The translations under genes and the position numbers were made by a program. The notes below the pieces were generated by a model, which was not told the DNA's origin, made no database searches, and saw only the letters and a program-made list of their open reading frames with translations. DNA of 43,593 nucleotides, taken from contig JAUCBJ010001899.1 of assembly GCA_032718475.1 (NCBI GenBank), positions 1-43,593 of the forward strand, read 5' to 3'. Position 1 is the stretch's first letter. Each line of letters starts with the position of its first letter. The DNA comes from Nemertoderma westbladi. Its lineage: Eukaryota > Xenacoelomorpha > Nemertodermatida > Nemertodermatidae. Shown in pieces: positions 19,895-31,224 of this stretch.

Positions 19895-20328
19895 CGGCTC
19901 CTCAGCTCATTAGAACATGCTGCTTCTAGTGTTGGTCTTTTTATTAACTCCAGAAAGACCAAAATTTTGACAGTTAACTTTGAAAGTCCTCAGCAAGTCT
20001 CTGATCGGATGAGCATAAGCTCAAAGGATGGTATGCTTGAGCATGTGGACGACTTCTGTTACCTGGGATCACGGATCCGGAAGTCAGGTGAGGACCTTCG
20101 AATACGTAAGGGAAAGGCATGGGCAGCCTTGAATAGGCTTTCCAGGATTTGGAAGTCACCGAGAATTAATCGGAAACTTAAGGTCCGATTATTTAGAGCA
20201 GCAGTAGTTCCAGTACTCCTCTTTGGGAGTCCATGCTGGGCTCTAACTGCTGAGGATACCAAATCTCTGGATGGCACGTTCACAAGAATGCTACGCCGGG
20301 TTCATTGTGTCAAGTACAATGCACACAT
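19895..20328 (+). mobile_element. Orphan internal LINE fragment (434 bp)
   Basis: This segment aligns without gaps to 12917-13350 of the LINE at 9932. By eye I count about seven substitutions. It covers the region just after the FADD box and has neither the 5' end nor the 3' tail of the element. It still encodes an open frame of the RT C-terminal part (about 19967-20328). A copy lacking its 3' end is not what normal target-primed reverse transcription leaves, so a duplication or repair event is more likely. Confidence 0.9.
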
Positions 20329-21665
20329 ACATAACGTACATAACGTATATAACGCATACATAGACGCATACAATGCATAAAATGTATCGAAAATACGCGA
20401 TTTTGTAATATTTTGAATCCAATTGAGAAGCGTTTCAAGTCATACAAATTTAAAAATTGTTGATGGTATTTATGTCTGCTTGATCCATATGACATATAAA
20501 TTTGTGGTAGAAGTCAAAACAATTATGTTTAAAAGGAAACTGAAAAACTGAAATTTTGTGTTTGCGGACCCCATTATTTCAAATTTTGGTGCCCTTGAGA
20601 ACCGTGAAGACATTAACCAAATTCAATGAAACTTGGACAAAGTTATTTTTACATGGTTTCACAACTTTTCCACGATGGTAGAGTTAGAAATTCGAAAAAA
20701 GTTTTTTTCACTCCGCCCTAATGGAGATGGAAGTTGTGAATGTGGATTCCGCTTGGGGTTATAGAGTGATGACGGACCTTGTATGTTTTATCGTAACTAT
20801 CAATAGTAAATCTAAAAAAATATGTATTTTTATAAAGTTTTTTATAAATTTTACTCTTTTTATTTTCTTTCTCAAAAAATCTATGGTGCGCGGCGCCACG
20901 CACCCCTATTGTGGATCCGCGCCTGACTGTCAGGGATTGTGGTACCATGACATGACCATGGTGGTATCTGCTGCTGTACCGCTGTACGTACAGACATACC
21001 TTACCTATCGCTACCTGTAAAGTTTTTTTTATTTAACTCGTAATAATATTTTCGATAATTCAAACCTTTATTTTATTTCTTATATTATTTATATTTTATA
21101 CATTATCAATATTTATTTGCGTATGCTTTCTCCTATACTCTACTGAGAGTCTACGTCGTGTTGTATCAGTCCAGTCCATGCCGTTCAACCGTTATTGCTG
21201 TACCTGTCAGGCACATTGTTTGTTTTGTTTTAGGGTTTGTTGGTAGGCCTTGGTACAACCCAAACCCAACCTATACCTACCGGTACTTAAAAGTATCATA
21301 TAATCTATCATAAGCCATTTAGTCTTTGAGTCATTTAGTTGAGCTAGGTAAGTTTAGCAGAATTTCGGGGAATATTACCATTGAGAGTATAGGTTACTTT
21401 GTTAGTTCAGTAGTCACATGACACTTCTAATTACCATATGGTTTGGACCTGACGAGCAAACCTTGCAATTGCAGCTAAAGAATGAATTCGCCACCGTCGG
21501 GAAATAGGTAGAACCCACGTCTTGCAGTAATCGTAATCGATCGGGGTCAGGTATGTTACTTTACTATGTTCATACACTACAAATATATATATATCTGTAG
21601 GCCTACTACTGTACTAGAGGGAAACCTGTTGCTGTTATTTATTATCATATCATACCTCAGTACCT
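20329..21665. other. Non-coding stretch after the LINE fragment
   Basis: It starts with a short ACATAACGT-type repeat (20329-20385) and continues as AT-rich unique sequence. Frames at 20718-21020 are short and show no recognisable protein. A short TA microsatellite lies near 21583-21595. Confidence 0.5.
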
Positions 21666-21672
21666 CAGCCTG

Positions 21673-22151
21673 TATGGAATCCATTCAAAAAGTGCGCCGG
21701 ATAGCGCGCCGACCAATTTTTATGCGCGCCGATGCAATTTCGAAGCAAACCCCACGCCAACGAAATTTTTAAGCGCGTCGCAAATCAGCACATTGAAACA
21801 ATTTTGAAGAGCACCGCGCCAATGCAATTTCAATTTTGAAGGAGTGTAACCAGTCTGCCAATGTCAGTACTGCTGTACCTGTCAGCCTGTCCCTGTCTGC
21901 CTGTACAGCAGTAACCATACAACAGAAAAAAGAAAGGCGAGCGACAGAGCGAAGCGAGCCTAAATTTTTAAACAGCTGATCCAATTTTTAAGGCACATCC
22001 GTAATTGTTCAACGAATAAACCGGCGCCGGTTTTTATTTTTGTGAGCGCCACGGCCAAAGCCGGCGCGCTTTACGATTTTTGAGCGCGCCACATTGGCGC
22101 GCTTTTATTGTAAAGCGCGCCGGATTAATCCGGTGCAAAGTGTATGGATTC
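21673..22151. mobile_element. GC-rich MITE-like element with inverted ends
   Basis: The left end reads TATGGAATCCATTCA and then GTGCGCCGGAT. The reverse complement of the right end reads GAATCCATACA and then TGCACCGGAT, so the termini are imperfect inverted repeats. CAGCCTG occurs directly outside both ends (21666-21672 and 22152-22158) as a candidate 7-bp target-site duplication. The interior is full of CGCGCC and GGCGCG words in both orientations separated by T-runs, so the whole element can fold. It has no coding capacity. Confidence 0.6.
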
Positions 22152-22158
22152 CAGCCTG

Positions 22159-23190
22159 GTACCTCAGTGACACCCTGACATTTTTTAGATGAAAAAAAAT
22201 GTGTCATTAATCTCTACAGGCTGACAGGTATGCTAACTGATTGTGTTCACAAACGTATTAATTAACTTTTGCAACAAAGCAATTTTTCACAAACTTATAG
22301 GGAAAAATCATTTTCCCAAAACAATATTTAAGAGGGAGGCTGGGAGGGGTAGTTATATGGTTACAATGGAAAAATGGAATACATATTATTGTATTTCCCG
22401 ATATTGCATTCGAGGACCCCCAATCCTTTTTCAAAAATCATCTTTACAGTAGTAATGTCTACACGTAGGTCCCATCACACTAAAAATCAGTTGTGTCACT
22501 CAAAATCTGCCTTACGCTTAAACGACAGTGGAAAGATAACTGAAACATACTGTATATTTGAATGACGATATATTTTAATCCCCTAACTTACACTACAGCA
22601 TACCACTTGTACCGTAATGCGGCTTGCAACAATACAGTATAGTTCCAAGGGGCTCACCATTATTTAAAGAACCAACTTGAAGCATTGTTAAGAAAGCTGA
22701 TTAGATACTGCCTAAACCTTGGTTCTAGGGTCTAGGGTCCATTGTAATAAAATTATCTATGGCTTCCACTGAGCAGCGCTTTGAAGTTGAAATGGTAAGA
22801 TGACAGACCCACATGTACAAGAACAAGGTTGTCAACAAAGTATGCCATACCCGACAACCCCTACTCACAACCAACAGCTCAACGTCCCTTAAGGCGGCAC
22901 AAGTTGGCCACCAAGCATTCAGTTATACGGGTCCGGCCTCGAGCAATTGAATAAACCGCCGCAGAGCCTGGCAAACGCGCTATTAATCGAATCATTTAAA
23001 CACCAAATGAAAAACATCCTTGTTTTTTTTATCTTTGTCTGAACTGTAAGTCCTCTTATGGTTGGAAGCACTACCGATACATAAACGTCACCCTGTTCCA
23101 GAATATGATTATCTTTTATATTAAATCATATGTTATATTTTCCTTTTATCTTTTCTTATTTTCTTACTACTTTACTATATTTTCGTTCCC
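22159..23190. other. Mostly featureless stretch
   Basis: Unique-looking AT-rich DNA. The only coding-like item is the candidate first exon at 22759, described separately. Confidence 0.45.
22759..22794 (+). CDS. Possible short first coding exon
   Basis: ATG followed by eleven codons (MASTEQRFEVEM) ends directly at a GTAAGA donor at 22795. The phase is 0. There is no stop and the composition looks like protein, but the ATG context is weak and the exon is very short. It would be compatible in phase with the candidate last exon at 25504. This is a suggestion only. Confidence 0.15.
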
Positions 23191-24404
23191 ATCTGTTATA
23201 TATATTTCATCAACAGCCCTTCATATCTTTCCATGCCATATCAAACACATACTAACAGTATTTGTAGTTTTAGAACTTTTCACGGCATATTTTTTATTCA
23301 TTCACGGATTACAGTATGTTTGTAGTGTAATAACTGTTAGGTACAATCTATAATGCATCCTAAATGGTACTATTTTGTTCCGTGTTTTATTTATTTGGTT
23401 TCTTTTTTGTTTATCATTACGTGTCAATACAATAACAATAACACACGGTGCAAATTTGGAACATCTCATGCAATGTATCCAAAGTTGTCTAGCTCCACCT
23501 AGCGACAATCATGGTCGCCCATTATTTCAAAACTATTGCTGTCTACTACTACTAGGGTATGTTATACCGACAATGCTTAAGTTCGAAAGTGTTTCTTTTA
23601 TGCCAATAGTGCCAGGCTAAAAAGTGCATGCCAGCCATTGCATAGAAAGATTGAAAGTATATATTTTTTTAATGAAGGTAAAATGAACGATTGTATCAAT
23701 ACCGTACAATATACCGTATCAATATTCTCAAATACCGTACAGAGTTTGTGATACAATCGTTCAATTATAAATTGTGACTCATAACTGAGCCTCGTGCTGC
23801 GCGAAGTCCCCACGAACGTGTATTTTGTTCGTTCACGTCCAAAACGTGAAAGTGTAACGTGAAACTATAAATAAATGCCTTCAAGATTTATTTACCTTCA
23901 TTAAAAAAATATATACTTTCAATCTTTCTATGCATTGCCTGGCATTTCAAAAATACGTTCTAACTTACTATGCAAGCCTGGCACTTTTGGCATAAAAGAA
24001 ACACTTTCAAACTTATGCATTGTCGGTATAACACACCCTAGTAGTAGTAGACAGCAATAGTTTTGAAATAATGGGCGACCATGATTGTCGCTAGGTGGAG
24101 CTAGACAACTTTGGATACATTGTATGAGATGTTCCAAATTTGCACCATGTTTTTTTTGTTATTGTATTGACCGTGATGATAAACAAAAAAGAAACCAAAT
24201 AAATAAAACATGGAACAAAATAGTACCATTTAGGATGCATTGTAGATTGTACCTAACAGTTATTACACTACAAACATACTGTAATCCGTGAATGAATAAT
24301 AAAAATATGCCGTGAAAAGTTCTAAACCTACAAATACTGTTAGTATGTGTTTGATATGGCATGGAAAGATGTGAAGGGCTGTTGATGAAATATATATAAC
24401 AGAT
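23191..24404. repeat. 1.2-kb near-perfect palindrome (arms about 490-510 bp)
   Basis: The left arm at 23191-23682 starts ATCTGTTATATATATTTC and ends AATGAAGGTAAA. Its reverse complement fills 23891-24404 with only scattered differences. The main length difference is near 23930-24000, where the right arm has a partial local duplication of a TGCCTGGCA-type segment. The roughly 208-bp spacer contains a smaller hairpin, GAACGATTGTATCA (23685) against TGATACAATCGTTC (23751). No transposase and no clear target-site duplication are visible. Short open frames in the arms are mirror copies of each other. It could be a fold-back or MITE-like element, or a recent inverted duplication. Confidence 0.92.
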
Positions 24405-24427
24405 ATCAAATATACATTCATATATAT

Positions 24428-25443
24428 ATGAAGGTCTGACTGAAAGTCTGACTGACAGTTAGACTGAGAGACAGACTGAAGTCTGACTGAAAGTCAGCAT
24501 GAATGTCTGACCATTGAAGGTCTGCATGGGGGTCTGACTGAAGGTCGGAATGAAGTTACGACTGAAGGTCTGACCATTGAAGGTCAGACCTTTAGTCTAC
24601 CCACTGAAGGTACGACTGAAGGTCAGACTGAAGTTCAGACTGAAGATCAGACTGAAGGTCAGACTAAAAATTAGACTGAAGTCTTACTGAAAGTCAGACT
24701 GAAGGTCTGTCTGACCATTGAAGGTCGGAGTGAAGGTCTGACCATTGAAGGTCAAACTGAAGATCTGACCACTGAAGATACGACTGAAGTTCAAGCTGAA
24801 TTTCAGACTGAAGGTCAGGCTGAAGTTCAGACTTGAGTACGGAATGAAGTTCAGACTGAAAGTCAGACTGAAGGTCTCACCATTGAAGTTCGGACTGAAG
24901 GTCTGACCAGTGAAGGTCAGACTGAGGTCAGACTGAAGGTCTGATCAGTGAAGGTACGACTGAAGGTCAGATTGAAGTTCAGACTGAAGGTCAGACTGAA
25001 AGTCAGACTGAAGTCTGACTGAAAGTCAGACGGAAGTTCTGACCATTGAAGGTCGGACTGAAAGTCTCTAACTACTAAGGTCTGACTGAAGGTCAGACTG
25101 AAGTCTGACTGAAAGTCAGACTGAAGGTCTGACTGAAGGGAAGGCCCGACTAAAGGTCTGACTGAAGAGAAGTCCCGACTGAAGGTCTGACTGAAGGTGT
25201 GACTGATGGTGGTCTGAAGGTCAGACAGAAGGTCTGACCAGACCATTGAAGGTCGGACTGAAAGTCTGATTACTAAGGTCTGACTGAAGGTCAGACTGAA
25301 GTCTGACTGAAGGTCAGACTGAAGGTCTGACTGAAGGGAAGGCCCGACTGAAGGTCAGACTGAAGGTCTGACTGAAGGGAAGGCCCGACTGAAGGTCTGA
25401 CTGAAAGTCAGACAGAAGGTCGGCTTGAAGGATCTGAGTCTGA
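24428..25443 (+). repeat. Irregular array of GTCTGACTGAA / GTCAGACTGAA units
   Basis: About 1 kb of short units of 9-12 bases built on (G)GTCTGACTGAAG and (G)GTCAGACTGAAG, with CCATTGAAGGT and CGACTGAAGGT variants. Because GTCTGAC and GTCAGAC are reverse complements, the array is also dense in local inverted repeats. Higher-order duplications are visible, for example around 25080-25160 and 25280-25350. The frame on the minus strand at 24917-25246 is a by-product of the repeats. Confidence 0.93.
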
Positions 25444-25503
25444 AAATATGATGGTGTGTAAATAATATGACCCGGTGACTCAGATTATCTTCTCCTATTC
25501 TAG

Positions 25504-25596
25504 AATCTTCCGGTTCTCATGTTGGAAGCGATTCGCCGACTCAACCGATATAACGGTGTTCGTTGCTACCAGCGGGTTGAATACGACGATGATTGA
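25504..25596 (+). CDS. Possible terminal coding exon (30 codons)
   Basis: A good pyrimidine tract and acceptor, TCTTCTCCTATTCTAG, ends at 25503. The phase 0 frame that follows encodes a coding-like peptide (MLEAIRRLNRYNGVRCYQRV, then EYDDD) before TGA at 25594. No domain is recognised and no AATAAA lies close downstream. It could be the end of an otherwise unseen plus-strand gene, perhaps with 22759-22794. An overlapping longer frame in another phase exists. Confidence 0.2.
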   Translation, partial: NLPVLMLEAIRRLNRYNGVRCYQRVEYDDD

Positions 25597-28400
25597 CCGC
25601 CGGTTGGATATTGGTCCGGATATTGGTCCGTGGACGTGGACGTTGTCCGATGGGGGAAGACTTCACCAGACACCCTCGTGATCGACGTCCTACATCTATG
25701 TTATGTGAAGCGATTCGACGGTCTTGTTGCGTCTGATGGAGTAGAAGCATCCTGTCTGCACCTGGGAAGCACATTGTCACGACACGACACACACGGCAGG
25801 CACCACGAGTTGGGCTGATGGCGATTTGAGACAAACTGTAACAGAGACTCAATGCATCCAAGTCTCTTAAGGTGAGTCTCTTTTGTGACAGTGGCACTAG
25901 CTGGGGTTAAAATTAAACGATATAACACATATCGTTGTAGCTTCGGTTTTAATTTCATAGTTTGGGTTGGTAGGTTACGTAGGACCGGTTGTCTATGGAA
26001 ACCGTCTTCACAACTTTTACTATGTGATTCTCTACGTTTAGAGGTGTAGCCCAGTGCCGGTACCATGCCACACAAAATCTTGAACTATCCTCCCTCATCG
26101 GTTCAACATTCGCTATTCGGCAATAATATGGCTAATTGGCTAATTTTACATTTTTGTGATTTGCTATACAGTACTATAGCTAAACTACATTGTAATATCG
26201 TAATAATGCATCAACTGTGACAATAGGAATGCAAATATACTCGATATAGATCCGGATTAATTGTAGGCTAACCGCTATCCATGGCTGTTAATATAAACAT
26301 ACCAAACCTACTTGATATTAATTGGAATCGGACTGGCACATCTGATCCCCAAACAACTCGCTGTGAGGCAGGGATCCCTCCAAATTATTCCCCAGAGCGA
26401 AATATTGAGTGTTCGAACTTATGGTGATTATTATGGACAGGTGGCCGTTGGAAATATAAAAATTAAAATCACAATAAACATCAGTTAGAATAAAAGAAGA
26501 TTTCTAGTGGCTTATCCATCAATCCATGCATATAATAGTTAGTCGAAAGTCTGAAATATAATTTACAGCAGACACCCGCTAGAGGGCGAATAGAGACAGC
26601 GTTTGGAATAGCGGTGCCCGCATGCTAAGCTTGTTTACCTCAGACGGGCCCACCCCACGTACATAAAAGGTTCCCTATAACAGATACCTGTTAACCGCCA
26701 GTGTATTTCGTTCTCACATTCCAACCCATTATGATATCTCCGTAGTTTACATATAACCCCGGGGATGATGGGAATCCAATTGCTCACCAACCCCCCAACG
26801 AATAGTCACCCAATCCCGGGACCCATTAGGGGATGCCTCGTATTCCTAGCCCCCGGTTACAAACACCACCACCCAACCCTACGCGAGCTAATAGAAATCT
26901 ACCGCTCCTTGATTGGGTGAGGTAACGCTAGCTACGCAGTAATGCAGGCAGACCCCAGGGACAGCGCTTACCCATTAACTTGCTCGCCCAATCATTATAG
27001 TATAGCGTTGCAATTGTAATAATTTCTCGTGCCTCGAGGCACATCTACACATTTTTGTCCAGATTCGTCTTATAATTATCAATCAATTCTCATTTCCATT
27101 TTTCGTTGTCGAGGTTTCCCAAATGTACTTGAATATATTAATGAAATCGTAAAAGGCAGATTCGAATCGAAGTAAACGAAAATTCCTTGTACGTTTTGGG
27201 AATGTGAAAGTTATTTTATCGGTTTAATAATTAGGTCATATTATGTAAAAAAAATGTGATACTGTAAGTGAAAATTGAATAAAAGGGAACAGGTGTCATT
27301 TATTGAGTTGAGATGATTGTACCTTTACCGCCACATGAGGAGGATGTGTTAAATAAAACAACATTTAGTAATTGAATTGCTGAAAATTAATATGATAATT
27401 AAACGTGAGTTTGGATAACAGGAGACAACACAAAATCAATCGAATCTGAAAAAAATGTTCTGAGTTTGCCACTGACACCAAACCATCAATCGGGTGTTGT
27501 ATCGATTCACTATTCACCACAGTGGAACATTTGGTTTTTGTTAATTAAGTATAAGTAAATGATATACATTACAAGTTGTATAATTTATTGTATATTGTAT
27601 AATAACACGCTCCTCATCATCTATAGTTGAAATCTGTTCTTTTTTTCGTTCAAAATCATGTTTAAAGGCCTCATTAAATGCAACATTATGCCAAAGATAA
27701 AAGAAAAATGGACAGTGTTTGCTTTGATTAGAAAGTTGAGCTGGTGTTCTTGCTAGGAATATTTGGTAGCAGGATGCACGGATTCGTTCCAAATCACGCA
27801 CACCCAACCACACAGGCTCAATTATACCCCGATAATGATGCTTAAAGCAGCACTGAATGCTGCATAGTTAATCTAAGAAACAAGATATCTTCTGCAGGCC
27901 ACCGCACCCGCCTTTCTTAACCGAATAGAACACATGAGAAGAGTTGGGTTACGCGAATTCATTTGGTTGTCTGTCAGTATAGCTACCGGTAGATACCAGG
28001 TTGCTGTGTATCTATTTAGCTCGGTATCCGGAATTCGATCGTATATTATGAAACTCGATCGAATATTCTTGGTATTGGGGGGGTTGGAATTGTATGAACT
28101 TGAGAGAGACGCACTCTATTGGAAATATTGGAATATCATTCGGCTTGGGGGATGGAGCTTTCGTCACCAATATCATTTTATGCAAAGCCCAAAGCAGAAT
28201 ACAGTACCCTAGACCACAGACCTCTAGCAAATATAATCGATTTTATAGTTCTACTAAGCATTGCTGCGTATTATCTGATGATAATTTTGGTGGGAATCAT
28301 TTAACACGTGCGTGGGCGTTCGCACATGACGAAATAAACAGCTTAAAATGTTGGTACCATCCGCCACTATTTCAACCATTGCCTAGTCACACTGTAGTGG
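25597..28400. other. Long stretch without a supported gene
   Basis: Mixed composition, with a GC-richer part at 26570-26950. Frames on both strands (for example 25541-25897, 25701-26075, 27541-27813) overlap each other and lack recognisable motifs or splice sites. I see no RNA gene. It runs into the 33-bp array. Confidence 0.45.
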
Positions 28401-28950
28401 GGCAGTATAGAGAACTGCTGAGTGCCACCACGCGACAGTATAGAGAACTGCTGAGTGCCACCACGCGACAGTATAGAGAACTGCTGAGTGCCACCACGCG
28501 ACAGTATAGAGAACTGCTGAGTGCCACCACGCGACAGTATAGAAAACTGCTGAGTGCCACCACGCGACAGTATAGAGAACTGCTGAGTGCCACCACGCGA
28601 CAGTATAGAAAACTGCTGAGTGCCACCACGCGACAGTATAGAGAACTGCTGAGTGCCACCACGCGGCAGTATAGAGAACTGCTGAGTGCCCCCACGCGAC
28701 AGTATAGAGAACTGCTGAGTGCCGAACTGCTGAGTACCGAACTGCTGAGTGCCACCACGCGACAGTATAGAGAACTGCTGAGTGCCCCCACGCGACAGTA
28801 TAGAGAACTGCTGAGTGCCGAACTGCTGAGTGCCGAACTGCTGAGTGCCCCCACGCGACAGTGTAGAGAACTGCTGAGTGCCGAACTGCTGAGTGCCGAA
28901 CTGCTGAGTGCCGAACTGCTGAGTGCCGAACTGCTGAGTGCTCCCACGCA
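28401..28950 (+). repeat. 33-bp minisatellite with 15-bp sub-units
   Basis: The units are GACAGTATAGAGAACTGCTG followed by AGTGCCACCACGC, 33 bases. From about 28725 they are interspersed with a 15-base derivative, GCCGAACTGCTGAGT. Both lengths are multiples of three, so frames stay open. The plus frame reads RQYRELLSATT and AELLS repeats, and two minus frames are open as well. With three frames open and no splice or start evidence, this is better called a minisatellite than a gene. A protein of 11-residue repeats (28094-29038) is a remote alternative. Confidence 0.92.
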
Positions 28951-31215
28951 AGTTTTTTTTATTTCAGACTTTCGCGATACTATATATACTTTATTTTATA
29001 TATATTATATATATTATTTTCATCAAAGATTGTCATAGTTATTAGCGTTCAAACATTTGTCACTGTCAGACAGACAGACCGACCGACTGACAAACAACAT
29101 TGAAACAGCGGTACACCTTTGCCAGGTTCGCTTGATCTCTTTAACGCTGTTGACGCTCTTAATTACTGTCTAAACCCAAACTCTGGTCAAATTAAAGTTC
29201 ACTGCGGGAGCCTATTTCGTTGGTTTCTCTATCCGCAGTATTTTAGAATAAATTAATAATAATAACATAATGTAACGGCTTTCCATCTATATACCTTTTA
29301 TCGTTTTATCCATAGGATTAACGTCCTGTCGCCCAAAGCTCTGCAATCATATTCATGGTTAATTTGTAATCGCTAAAATTTATGAAGAATCTATATGCCG
29401 GAAGGGTGTGGCTATTCAAGGCGATATCGTCCTATTGTACATAGCTTAGTCGCATGATACGCGCTTAAATGAAAATACCTTGAAGATAAAATTACTTCCA
29501 TATACAAATGCCAAGTCCGTTGCAATAATTTAATTTAGTTTTATGAATGCGATTGGACCTCATTGTGGTTCTGGTTGGAGAGCGGATCAGCCTTGGCTTT
29601 AAACCCGCTATACTAGAGAATCCCAAGTAAGTAAACTCTGTCCCCTCCAGGTATATATACCCTCACCCACAGACGGAGCCCCCTCCATTGAAACCGTATC
29701 GCAGCGTTGTAATTTCTTTTGCTCGAGAAATTACTACAAGGCCCTCGAGCTCACAAAGTGGCTCATCACACGCGATCAGCCGTAATCTAATACGATTCCC
29801 GTTGCCGCTGAAATACGTTTCGAGAATCTCCGTCGACTAATGCACACCGCAATTGAATTGCCCTCATAAGAAGCAAATTGTTGATGGTTCCCCGCTTGGC
29901 CTGTAAAATGAATCCTTTGCGCCCAGCAAATATAATTACGATGCAGAGATTCGCCATTCCACAACAAATGCGGGTATGTAAGTAGTACCTGAATATATAA
30001 TAATGATAATGTCGTCATTTGGCCACGGTTACAACATTGGTTGAAGTTTATACAAGGTAGTTGTTGAGTGCTATGGCTTAGGAGTGGTTGTGAGGGGACA
30101 AAGCCAGGGGGCTCCGGTATGACACCCGCTAATTGCCCTCCAGTCTATAGCTGGGGTACCCAGAGAGAGCAATTAGTCCGCATTCAAGAGGTGTAGGGGC
30201 TGACGCTTATGGTGGCAAGGCTTGGCCCTTAGGGCAAGCCTATGGTCTAACTTCGCTAGGTAAATGTCCCCGGGTCTATGGTTCAAGGCGCCTTTATCTC
30301 GCCAGGTAAGTCCATGTTAATTGCTCCCCAATATACTGTTAGAGTGGTTTATATAGCGTTAGCTCAGCCATCCCGTTCAGTATAAGTCAGATAAAGCCCC
30401 CCTCTAGGCGACTCCTCTCTTTGTTCGACACCTTTTCAGCAAACGAACTAAAGTTTCCGCGGCGTAAAAAGGCTAATAACATCGCTCGCGGTATGTACAT
30501 CATGCGCAGAGGAACACAATCTACCCAGCCTACATATTGGCGGGAATATATTTGCTTATTTCCTTCAACAATAAAGTGGAGGATATAACTTATTTTTTGC
30601 AGACTTATACACTTAGTTGCCATTATTTACACTAGTCTGGTGGCCGACTAGATAAAATAAGATTTGGGTGCTTTTTGTGGCACAATAATTGTATTCTTCT
30701 GGAGATTACACCTAATTTGATACCAAATAATTAAATAATGTATTCAGTTTAATTAAACACAAATTCAACATGAATATAGTTAGACAGACAAACCAGAAAG
30801 ACCTTAAAATCACTGATATTAATTACTATAAGCTAAGAAGAAATTAACTAAATTCTAATCTGTATTTTGAATAAAAACAAATATTTAGTTTAATTTACAA
30901 AAATGTGGCAGTTTAATTTAGCCGTTTTGCCAGTTTATTTAATAGTTGGGTGGCTGATGACATCCCATAGTCCGCGAGTGAAGATCACAAATAACCCACA
31001 GTCATGATAGTTGACCCCTAAGTTGTCTAAAAACTCATGTTGGCATTCGTTAAAGTTGTGCTGTGCAGGGTACATGTTTCCATGGCTTCCAGTATTTCGT
31101 AACCCAAAATGCAGAATTTGTATTTTTTTATTTTTTTTACCTACCAGTAAGCATAGCAACCATTTTAAATATTTATTAAATACGATAATACGAATAAATC
31201 GATTTTCTGTTATAA
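28951..31215. other. Long stretch without a supported gene
   Basis: AT-rich flanks around a more balanced middle (29540-30450). Short frames at 29776-30018, 30387-30623 and 30935-31159 show no recognisable protein. No tRNA, repeat array or clear inverted repeat was found. Confidence 0.45.
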
Positions 31216-31224
31216 TTTCGTATA

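Noticed and set aside
21769-21984. Minus-strand 71-codon frame
   Set aside because: It lies inside the GC-rich folding element and has no recognisable protein features.
23375-24137. Pair of related short frames (CIQSCLAPPSDNHGRPLFQN) as a small gene family
   Set aside because: They are mirror copies in the two arms of the palindrome. Similarity follows from the inverted repeat and not from protein conservation.
24917-25246. Minus-strand 109-codon Ser/Phe-rich frame
   Set aside because: It is a translation of the GTCTGACTGAA array.
25541-26075. Minus-strand frames of 118 and 124 codons
   Set aside because: They overlap each other in different frames, lack motifs and have no splice or start support.
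28094-29038. 314-codon frame as a repeat-protein gene
   Set aside because: Two minus-strand frames over the same array are equally open, the part before the repeats has no recognisable domain, and no splice or promoter evidence was found.
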